Notes under the pieces: model-generated | What the model saw: the letters and a program-made list of their open reading frames with translations, nothing else | Database searches by the model: none | Told to the model about the DNA's origin: nothing | Position numbers and translations under genes: made by a program | Shown: in pieces, positions 34,227-43,429 of the stretch | Layout: each line of letters opens with the position of its first letter | Position numbering within the stretch: the first letter of the stretch is position 1 | Origin: Isoetes taiwanensis | Lineage: Eukaryota; Streptophyta; Lycopodiopsida; Isoetales; Isoetaceae | Direction of reading: 5' to 3' | NCBI GenBank assembly: GCA_021234155.1 | Contig: JAJEKV010000142.1 | Coordinates: 722,001-786,000, forward strand | DNA: 64,000 nucleotides

Positions 34227-36599
34227 TACTACATCTAATATGGTACTACTCATATCCAGGCATAATGTTTTACTATGAAGCAATAAAAGGTTTTTTGGAT
34301 TACATGTTGTATTGGTACAGGTTCTCAATGTTCGTGTCCTTGTATACACTGGCTTATTGAATGACACAATGTGGTTGTTCTGGGGAAATCTGGCACAAGA
34401 CTATAGTATTAAGCTCTTTAGCTTGATACTATGATGACTGGAGATTATAAAAAACCAAATATCTGGTGGTATGTGCTTTCTTGGTACCTTTTCACTTACT
34501 TTTGCGGAAATATGGAAATAACAATTATTGTGGTGAAGCTAACCCAGTGACAAAATATGACATGTGATATAGGTGCTGGTAAGTCGTTTTTGTGTTGCCA
34601 TGGTATTGGTTTTGTGCTGCAAGGGGCATGATTATATAGACCATTGGATGTGGAATACAAAATTAAAAATGGGCCATAGATGTAAATGGTAAAATAATAT
34701 GGTTCTCGAATTATGATAAATCGTGAGCAATTTTGTTGACATGTTTATTCAATAGTTGTCTATTGAATAAAAACCCTAAATATTGGCGTGAAACCCTAAC
34801 CATGGAGCTCATTTGCCGCCGCTTGGCCACCGCGGTGATGCATTCGTGGTGACGGATCCCTAATCCGATTGATGAAGACATTTGCCTTTAGAAATGGTGA
34901 TGATCATGTTCATGCAAAATATCTGCCACGAGGCAGCTATGACAGTAAGATCAGGTAACTGTTTTTCAGATTATTGTTATTTGGCCTTAATATTCTTGTA
35001 ATAGGTAATTAAGATGGATGACTTACCTGCTGGTTATGCTTAATCCTCCCGAATCCCTCAGATATAAATATATGGTAACCTTTTATGTAATGCTCTGAAG
35101 CATGAGTAAGGCAGGGCGTCCTGAAGGTAGCTGCAATAAAGGACAGACAAGGCACAAGCTTATTGAATTCCTCAGAAGGAATGGTGTTGAGCACAGCAAT
35201 CCTCAACCTACCAAGGCTCAACTGATTGAGCTGTGCAGGAGCAAAGGCCTTGATCCAAACAGGGCCAAAAATGACCCAGGCATTACGAAATTCCTCCCTG
35301 GTCTTAATCCCTGTAGTAATGTCTCCAATGTTCCCGAGAACTCCCAAAGATTGTGGAAATGGTGGTCGACAATCGAAAAGTGATGAAGATACAGATATTG
35401 GAGTGCATCCTAATCAGGTTCCCTTCCCTGGTTTTTTGGAATCAAAATTCTAAGTGTCCTATGCTTAAACTTCGTGCCCATCTTTTGCTTGTATTGGTGC
35501 CTAGCTATTGCTTTTAATTCTACCTGCCCTTTGCTTAAATTGTTTGCCTATCTTTAGCTTATTGTGTTGCCTTTTTCTTGACTGGAATTCAGTTTACTAT
35601 ATGGACTAAATTCGACCTAGGATTATAACTACATTTTGCTTGACTGATTGGCCTAATATTTTGCTATAAGTTTGATGGGATAATCGTGGTAAAGCATTAA
35701 ATTACGAAAGTATCTTGGATATATCCGCGTAACAGAAATATGTAACATCCTCTATCTCATATGGTCAAGCATCTTTGGAATTTTAACATGCTAAAATTAT
35801 ATGGTATTGCCTAGATCTAATGCTTTCAGTAACTTTCTCTTATATTTTTGTTGACTATGGTTTATGTCTATGGGCAATTAGGATAATGGTCTTTAAACTG
35901 CGGGTAAAGGGCAGAAATGCCAAGAGAGTTCATAGCTTACCTGCTAGTCAATTTCAGAATTACCCAGTAGGCTAATCTCTGATCTGTTTGACTGCAGGTA
36001 ACCGATCTCTCTTCTCCTGCACTGTTTTTTTGCATAGTGGATGAAGATTATAATTGGGTTATGAACAATTGTATGTAAGTTTTATTTTAATACAAAATTT
36101 ATGGTAAGATATGACCTTATCAGTTGTTCTAAATAATAAATACTGTTGGAAGGTTGTTTTCTCATATGGATACTCTGATTTATGGGTTCTGATTGGATCA
36201 GATATGAATATACTCTTGCATATTTTAATGAAAATTCTGGAATAAATATGAATGTGCCTAAATAATCTGCTACAATCCGATAAATATTGTATGGTTTTTA
36301 CTGACCAGCAAATTGATAGATTGAATTTAAGTTTTTATGGTTGTGGGAATGAATGTATTAGTTAAAATTATGGGTTGTAGCCATAAACTTGAAGTTGTTC
36401 TTTGTGATATCTTAAAGGAATCTTTAGTTTCTATCATTGTTATTTAGTGAAAATTGGTGTTATTCTTTGTCATTATACTATGTCCCATGATCTCTAAGGT
36501 TTCCCTCTTTAGGGTTCAATAAATCCAGGTTTCTTATTTGGTATAGGACTCCGTGGATGTCTAGGTAAGTCAGAGGTCTTGGCTAGGCCAATTTATATA
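34227..36599 (+). repeat. Left terminal direct repeat of the retroelement
   Basis: Begins TACTACATCTAATATGG and ends GGCTAGGCCAATTTATATA. The same sequence resumes at 40980. It carries the degraded copy of the SAP-like gene. Differences from the right copy are concentrated at CTG/CAG trinucleotides. Confidence 0.92.
34872..35453 (+). pseudogene. SAP-like small gene in the left terminal repeat (frameshifted)
   Basis: Same layout as the intact copy at 41626-42206: exon 34872-34954, a 146-bp intron with GT..AG ends, exon from 35101. It reads MSKAGRPEGSCNKGQTRHKL and keeps TKAQLIELCRSKGLDPNRAK. Around 35341-35380 the sequence differs from the right copy at several CTG/CAG positions, which shifts the frame so the C-terminal SDEDTDIGVHPNQ is read in another frame. 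A GT after CAG at 35415-35417 could act as a donor to the acceptor at 36721, linking these exons to ORF1 in phase. That splice is inference. Confidence 0.5.
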
Positions 36600-36721
36600 C
36601 TCCCCCACTTTGAATCACTAGTCTTACTAGTGTGAACCTTAGAGATCATTGGGATTATTCTATTATTACTTCTTATCATCATTCTATATCTCTGTTATAC
36701 TAAACTCTGTATGTTATACAG

Positions 36722-38263
36722 GAAGCTTTTTTTCGCAAAAATGAAGTGGGGATTCCCAAGCAGCAGATTGGCAATCAGCAAAGTGATATCCAGCCTTCTA
36801 ATGATGGCAGACCAGTATGGCTTCCTGAGTTAATTGATCTAGGATATGCTGCTGCAGGCATCACAGCACCAAATAAGGCTGTCCAAACTGTTTTATCATG
36901 CATCAAATTACCTGAGGTACACAACTTATTGATCTGCAAGGAATGCACACTTGGTGATGGGGAAATTTCAGTGGTTTTATTCTTAGGATTTAACAATATG
37001 CTGGGATTAGTTTCAAGTTTTAAGGATGCTGATTATGGTAAATGCCATGACCTAATTGTTGACACATACAAGAATCTTCCAAGAGCTCATATGAAGGCTG
37101 ACAGTAAGGATCTTCATGATCTGCTTGCATTTATCAAAGGATTAACTGCTCTGGAGAAACAGAATTCACTCAAGTATACATACACTCCAAATAATAAAGT
37201 TGACATGGATAAAGGTAAAACAGATGAACCTGAGGCTTCCTTAGACAACTGCCTCTTTGATATGGCTGATGTGGATGTTGGAAATCAATTTGTGGCTACT
37301 GATATTGGTGATGATGTGACTGCCCCAGAAGATAAAATCAAGGAAGAAATTGACAACTATAGCCTTAAAGAGTTAAATTTGTTTAACAGTGGAAGTTTTC
37401 CTATTATGTCCAGCAGAAATGTGGAAATACATGGTGATCAATTCCAGCAAGTACTCTGGGCCAGCAAGAATCTTGGTGTTTCTGCCCCTATCAGTAAAGA
37501 ATCTTTAATCATGATGGCAAGACTAAATCTGGATGAAGTGTCTAAAGCTGAGAAGGATGCCATTTCTTTTACTAAACACATCAGAAAAATTAATCTGAAG
37601 CTGCCTTTCGGAATTGAATTATTGGAAAAGAAATGCCTATTGGGTAATGAATTATATATTGGACAGAAGGGGCACATGGCTAAGACCAGTGAGCCAAGAA
37701 TTGATTTTTATCTGAAGCGTATTTGGAGAACATACTGCCCTTTTTTTAAATGTAACTGTGATCTTGTTACGGATGAAAAGTGTCCAGATAATATCATATG
37801 GTTTGACCATATGGTCTGGTTTATGTTAAATAATCTGGACAGGATATGGCCTGAACAAAAGATTCAGATGAGGTTTGCCTTTATGGCCAGATGGCTTGCT
37901 ACTGATCCTATAAGGAAAGTGGTCCTCTCATATATTGGTTATCTTAAAATACGTGAGCTTATGTTCAAAATGACTCACAAGCTTGCTGAAAATACAAATA
38001 CAAACTTCAAGCAGGAATTTGGCAACTCTAAGGCAGTAGACATCATTGAGAAGACTATCAAGTCCAGAAAATTCCTGATGGATCATCTGCACGATAATAG
38101 TAGCTTGGGTTATGCCCCGAGCAAAAAAAGAAATCTGAGTAATATCACTGTGACAGGTATTCTTAGGCCACCAAAGTTGGTATGTAATGCTGCTGATATA
38201 ACAGGACAGGCTTCTGCAAGCAAGACTACTGCTGGTTCACACAGTAATAATATCTCGTTCTGA
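36722..38263 (+). CDS. Retroelement ORF1, 505+ residues, unassigned
   Basis: One uninterrupted frame from a probable splice acceptor (TTATACAG ending at 36721) to the stop at 38261-38263. Without splicing the first possible start is a GTG at 36746, so I think the N terminus comes from an upstream exon, possibly in the left terminal repeat. The protein is mixed alpha-helical and acidic in the middle (about residues 150-205, DDVTAPEDKIKEEIDNYSL). It has a Cys-bearing stretch (TYCPFFKCNCDLVTDEKC, about residue 330) that could bind zinc, and a Trp-rich helical block after it (IWFDHMVWFMLNNLDRIW). The C terminus is Lys- and Ser-rich. I recognise no family. Position before the reverse transcriptase suggests an RNA-binding or coat-like ORF1. 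Confidence 0.7.
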   Translation, partial: EAFFRKNEVGIPKQQIGNQQSDIQPSNDGRPVWLPELIDLGYAAAGITAPNKAVQTVLSCIKLPEVHNLLICKECTLGDGEISVVLFLGFNNMLGLVSSFKDADYGKCHDLIVDTYKNLPRAHMKADSKDLHDLLAFIKGLTALEKQNSLKYTYTPNNKVDMDKGKTDEPEASLDNCLFDMADVDVGNQFVATDIGDDVTAPEDKIKEEIDNYSLKELNLFNSGSFPIMSSRNVEIHGDQFQQVLWASKNLGVSAPISKESLIMMARLNLDEVSKAEKDAISFTKHIRKINLKLPFGIELLEKKCLLGNELYIGQKGHMAKTSEPRIDFYLKRIWRTYCPFFKCNCDLVTDEKCPDNIIWFDHMVWFMLNNLDRIWPEQKIQMRFAFMARWLATDPIRKVVLSYIGYLKIRELMFKMTHKLAENTNTNFKQEFGNSKAVDIIEKTIKSRKFLMDHLHDNSSLGYAPSKKRNLSNITVTGILRPPKLVCNAADITGQASASKTTAGSHSNNISF

Positions 38264-38554
38264 AATGCTGATATGGCATATATGATCCAAAATAATATAG
38301 GATATAACATGCATTGCATGTATTCCTGACCTTAGGGTCAAACTATATGGGTTTTTACCCTTTTTTTTCACCAATATGTATGGGTTTATCCCTACTTCTG
38401 CCAATATTATCAATTATGAATAAAATAAAAAATGAAAAAACATTTTTGGAAAATCTTGTCTGAACATTTTCTGAATATATTGTCTGATTATTGTAATTAT
38501 ACAAATAAGAAGTGTCTTCTGTAGTATCTTGTCTGAATTCTTATTTTTGTATTA

Positions 38555-40640
38555 TACAGAAAAGGAGAGTTCTGAGCACCAGAATAGATGGAAGGTTGAA
38601 GCTGCATGTAATTAAGGAGAAAACATCGAAGAAATATGTACATTTTACATATTTTTCAAAAAGTTGTGGATAGAATTGCTTATAGCGATGCGTTTAGAGT
38701 GTTCTCTCAGAGAGATTTTTGGTAACTTCGTGGTATGACATATGGGAAAATACTGTATTTGGATGGAGATATACTAGCAATCTCAAGGACATGTTTTATA
38801 AACCAAAAATTGTTTTTTCCAGTCCGGCTGAACCTACTTGCGTATGTAACATACCAAGGCTAAGGAAGTTTATTGATCCAAAAATCGGACATGTTCGCGA
38901 CTACATCGACTGAATATTATCCACCATAAGGGGGTTGAGGAATTGGTTTAAACTTGGACTGAACTTCATACCTGATCAGCCATTTATCTGTTGAACGTTT
39001 TATGGATGAAATGGACATCACTATTGAGCAATTTTTATGGTACACGAGGTTCTCCTTGACTGATTTTGATGAACGTAACATTGAGCAATGCAAAAATGTG
39101 TTGAAAAAGGAAATCAGATGGCTGGCTATGAGGTTTGTTGAAAGCAATAGTCAATCCAAGAAAAAATTCTTAATTATTGATGATGATGTTATCAAAAATA
39201 TGGAATGGCTGGTCAATAATCTATATATTTCAGGTGTGGATAAAGCAAAGAAATAATCCAAAGGTTTTTATATGTCCGCTACATATTAGAAATGAGGCTT
39301 CTATCAGACTCATGAGTAATGATTTTTGCTATAGTGCTGGTACAGGTAAAGACTTGATTATGCAAGTTAAATCTGATATTATTAATATGCTTGGTGAAGG
39401 GCACATACTCAGTTTTGAACTACCATACCTGCTTGGTATTTTTAAAGCACATAAATTTGAATACAGGTGGATTACCAACGCGCATGAAACCATTTTTTCT
39501 ATCCCTGCTTCTATTATTGCTGCGGGATTAAATCTCATTTTGGACATTTGGCCAAATATTTGCCATGAAAAATGCAGTGCAGCAAATGTTTTTCAAAAGA
39601 ATAGCATAAAAGCAGCATGGGTAGTGAACTCTATTTATGATGTGATGTGTAATTTACCTCCAAGGATAAATGATCTGTTCGTGGCTGATATAACCAAATG
39701 CTATGAAAATATCCCATTAAGTGGTGAACATGGGATCTGCAACATAATGGAGAAGATTATCAATATGGCTTGGAGTTTCAGAAGAAAGGTAAGCTCAACC
39801 TTTGATATGTGGTACAAAATTCAAGATAGTGGTAAAGTTATAATGGAATGGAAAAATAAATCTCCTGAGAATGGGACATGGCATATGATGGATAAAAATT
39901 TGTTTATTCAGTTAAACAAATGGCTGCTGAATAATTGCTTCCTCTTAATGCATAATGGGATTTTTAGGCAAACTAGAGGTATCCCAATGGGATTTGCCTC
40001 AAGCCCTGGATGGTGCAACCTGTATCTTGCTTGCTTTGAACTTAACTTTATCTTAAAGCTAATTGCTGATGGAAGACTTATGGAGGCAGCTGCTTTTAGG
40101 TTCACATATAGATATATTGATGATTTGCTCAGCATCAATAATCCGTATATCAGAATATTTCTTGGATGCAGTGACAGTGGAGGTAACATAGGTATTTATA
40201 ATCTTGACTACCTTGTAATTAAGGATGAAACGGTGTATTGCAGCCAGGGTATGTCTTTTGGTAAGAAAGTGGACTTTCTCAATGTGACTATTGAGATTAT
40301 GGCACGACGAGGTTGGCCTTTTAATACATACGAGGTTTGACAAAAAGGAATAACCTACCTTTTTAAAGCTTCAAGGTTTATCCATGCTAGCAGTTGTAGA
40401 CCCTATATTATGGCATGTAATGTGATCATTTCGCGATTCCATTGTTATATGTGCACAACATCCTTTTATCTTTGCGTGATGATCCGCTAGACCTTATTAA
40501 CCTTTTTTGTTGACAAAGGGTTGGAAAAAAATGGCGTGTGGCACAAAGTTCTTAGGGTCTTTGAAAAAACGAACTTTCCAGGTATCAAATATGATATCAA
40601 GACAGTAATATTTGAGCTGAACAGATCCAGGTAATTCTAG
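38555..40640 (+). pseudogene. Penelope-type reverse transcriptase, frame-disrupted
   Basis: The best frame is 39177-40340 (387 codons), and matching sequence extends on both sides in other frames. The N-terminal region includes FIDPKIGHVRDYID (38871), GVEELV and GLNFIP-like sequence (38930-38970), and VDKAKNNP-type motif (39237). The core has LPYLLGIFKAHKFEYRWITN (39420), VADITKCYENIPL (39680, carrying a catalytic Asp), RQTRGIPMGFASSPGWCNLY (39967) and YRYIDDLLSINNPYI (40108, the YxDD box). The thumb-like end (FIHASSCRPYIMACNVIISRF) lies beyond a stop at 40338, followed by more frame changes up to KYDIKTVIFELNRSR near 40630. These motifs match the Penelope-like RT branch common in animals rather than LINE or LTR enzymes. 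No GIY-YIG domain follows. Confidence 0.85.
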
Positions 40641-40645
40641 TTGGC

Positions 40646-40735
40646 AGGGGGGGTCCCAAACATAGGGACCCTCCCGTCCTTATGATGTTTTGGGATCTTT
40701 CCTCTGCCTTCCGGTAGGAGGCAGGGTATATATAT
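40646..40735 (+). other. Two hairpins before the right terminal repeat
   Basis: GGGTCCC-AAACATA-GGGACCC (about 40649-40671) and CCTCTGCCTTCCGGTAGGAGG (about 40693-40713) form strong stem-loops just after the RT remnant. A short TA repeat follows. They could be structured RNA signals of the element, such as an RT recognition or 3' processing site. Function is inference. Confidence 0.5.
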
Positions 40736-40979
40736 ATATATGAATTTTTGTTTGGTCCTGGTTTACTAGTATAAAGCTTAAGATAGTTAAGACACATCTG
40801 TTTGTGGCTGTTTGTTAATTAGCTTAACCTGGTCTTGGTTATGGAGGATATATTGGTTGTGATTGATTAATATAGTAACATAACAATGAGCAGTATCTTC
40901 TAAAGTGGTCACCTGCTATACAAGTGGAGTTATACCCAGTATTCCTTTATGACTGGAAAATGGTAATGTTCTTGCCACC

Positions 40980-43339
40980 TACTACATCTAATATGGTACT
41001 ACTCATATCCAGGCATAATGTTTTACTATGAAGCAATAAAAGGTTTTTTGGATTACATGTTGTATTGGTACAGGTTCTCAATGTTCGTGTCCTTGTATAC
41101 ACTGGCTTATTGAATGACACAATGTGGTTGTTCTGGGGAAATCTGGCACAAGACTATAGTATTAAGCTCTTTAGCTTGATACTATGATGACTGGAGATTA
41201 TAAAAAACCAAATATCTGGTGGTATGTGCTTTCTTGGTACCTTTTCACTTACTTTTGCGGAAATATGGAAATAACAATTATTGTGGTGAAGCTAACCCAG
41301 TGACAAAATATGACATGTGATATAGGTGCTGGTAAGTCGTTTTTGTGTTGCCATGGTATTGGTTTTGTGCTGCAAGGGGCATGATTATATAGACCATTGG
41401 ATGTGGAATACAAAATTAAAAATGGGCCATAGATGTAAATGGTAAAATAATATGGTTCTCGAATTATGATAAATCGTGAGCAATTTTGTTGACATGTTTA
41501 TTCGAATAGTTGTCTATTGAATAAAAAAACCCTAAATATTGGCGACGAACCCTAACCATGGAGCTCTGTTGCCGCCGTTTGGCCGCCGTGTGATGCATTC
41601 AGGGTGACGGATCCCTAACTGATTGATGAAGACATTTGCCTTTAGAAATGGTGATGATCATGTTCATGCAAAATATCTGCCACGAGGCAGCTATGACAGT
41701 AAGATCAGGTAACTGTTTTTCAGATTATTGTTATTTGGCCTTAATATTCTTGTAATAGGTAATTAAGATGGATGACTTACCTGCTGGTTATGCTTAATCC
41801 TCCCGAATCCCTCAGATATAAATATATGGTAACCTTTTATGTAATGCTCTGAAGCATGAGTAAGGCAGGGCGTCCGGAAGGTAGCTGCAATAAAGGACAG
41901 ACAAGGCACAAGCTTATTGAATTCCTCAGAAGGAATGGTGTTGAGCACAGCAATCCTCAACCTACCAAGGCTCAACTGATTGAGCTGTGCAGGAGCAAAG
42001 GCCTTGATCCAAACAGGGCCAAAAATGACCCAGGCATTACGAAATTCCTCCCTGGTCTTAATCCCTGTAGTAATGTCTCCAATGTTCCTGAGAACTCCTG
42101 CAGCATTGTGGAAATGGTGGCTGACACTGAAAGTGATGAAGATACAGATATTGGAGTGCATCCTAATCAGGTTCCCTTCCCTGGTTTTTTGGAATCAAAA
42201 TTCTAAGTGTCCTATGCTTAAACTTCGTGCCCATCTTTTGCTTGTATTGGTGCCTAGCTATTGCTTTTAATTCTACCTGCCCTTTGCTTAAATTGTTTGC
42301 CTATCTTTAGCTTATTGTGTTGCCTTTTTCTTGACTGGAATTCAGTTTACTATATGGACTAAATTCGACCTAGGATTATAACTACATTTTGCTTGACTGA
42401 TTGGCCTAATATTTTGCTATAAGTTTGATGGGATACTGTGGTAAAGCATTAAATTCTGAAAGTATCTTGGATATATCTGGCAGAACAGTAAATATGTAAC
42501 ATCCTCTATCTCATATGGCTGCTTACTGGAATTTTAACATGCTAAAATTATATGGTATTGCCTAGATCTAATGCTTTCAGTAACTTTCTCTTATATTTTT
42601 GTTGACTATGGTTTATGTCTATGGGCAATTAGGATAATGGTCTTTAAACTGCGGGTAAAGGGCGGAAATGCCAAGAGAGTTCATAGCTTACCTGCTAGTC
42701 AATTTTAATTACCCAAGTAGGCTAATCTACGATCTGTTTGACCAATTGTAACGATCTCTCTTCTCCTCGTGACCGCTTTTTGCATAGTGGATGAAGATTA
42801 TAATTGGGTTATGAACAATTGTATGTAAGTTTTATTTTAATACAAAATTTATGGTAAGATATGACCTTATCAGTTGTTCTAAATAATAAATCTTTGTTGG
42901 AAGGTTGTTTTCTCATATGGATACTGATTTATGGGTTCTGATTGGATCAGATATGAATATACTCTTGCATATTTTAATGAAAATTCTGGAATAAATATGA
43001 ATGTGCCTAAATAATCTGCTACAATCCGATAAATATTGTATGGTTTTTACTGACCAGCAAATTGATAGATTGAATTTAAGTTTTTATGGTTGTGGGAATG
43101 AATGTATTAGTTAAAATTATGGGTTGTAGCCATAAACTTGAAGTTGTTCTTTGTGATATCTTAAAGGAATCTTTAGTTTCTATCATTGTTATTTAGTGAA
43201 AATTGGTGTTATTCTTTGTCATTATACTATGTCCCATGATCTCTAAGGTTTCCCTCTTTAGGGTTCAATAAATCCAGGTTTCTTATTTGGTATAGGACTC
43301 CGTGGATGTCTAGGTAAGTCAGAGGTCTTGGCTAGGCCA

Positions 43340-43348
<9 letters not shown>
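40980..43348 (+). repeat. Right terminal direct repeat of the retroelement
   Basis: Collinear with 34227-36599 over its whole length, offset about 6750 bp. It contains the intact SAP-like small gene and ends directly in a (TA)n tract, which the left copy lacks. Confidence 0.92.
41626..42206 (+). CDS. SAP-like small gene in the right terminal repeat
   Basis: A predicted two-exon gene. Exon 1 is 41626-41708 (ATG.. ending AAGATCAG before GTAACT), the intron is 41709-41854, and exon 2 is 41855-42206. Joining keeps the frame and gives 144 residues; exon 2 alone from the ATG at 41856 gives 116. The core motif PTKAQLIELCRSKGLDPN resembles the helix-extension-helix of SAP/HeH DNA-binding domains, preceded by a basic KGQTRHKLIEFLRRNG helix. 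The C terminus is acidic (TESDEDTDIG). A DNA- or RNA-binding role is inferred from this motif only. Being inside a terminal repeat, the gene would be duplicated with every new copy of the element. Confidence 0.55.

Positions 43349-43421
<73 letters not shown>
43343..43421. repeat. (TA)n tract at the 3' end of the retroelement
   Basis: About 39 TA units directly follow the right terminal repeat. The position suggests a 3' tail added or expanded on reverse transcription, but insertion into an existing TA microsatellite is equally possible. Confidence 0.9.
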
Positions 43422-43424
<3 letters not shown>

Positions 43425-43429
43425 AGTTT

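Larger units (their letters stand above)
34227..43421 (+). mobile_element. Penelope-lineage retroelement with 2.37-kb terminal direct repeats
   Basis: The element comprises a left terminal repeat (34227-36599), an internal region (36600-40979), a right terminal repeat (40980-43348) and a trailing (TA)n. The internal region holds an unassigned 505-codon ORF and a degraded reverse transcriptase of the Penelope-like type. I see no GIY-YIG nuclease, integrase, protease, RNase H or tyrosine recombinase. The repeats are about 97% alike by eye, so insertion or gene conversion was fairly recent. No clear target duplication is visible at 34227 and 43421. No hammerhead core of the CTGATGA..GAAA type, as found in some Penelope elements, was found in the repeats. 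Confidence 0.8.

Noticed and set aside
34227-36599. Hammerhead ribozyme in the terminal repeat
   Set aside because: I looked for a CTGATGA..GAAA core on both strands and found only CTGATTGATGAAG-like sequence, which does not fit.
34227-43348. Classical LTR retrotransposon
   Set aside because: No TG..CA termini, primer-binding site, protease, integrase or RNase H; the RT motifs are Penelope-like.
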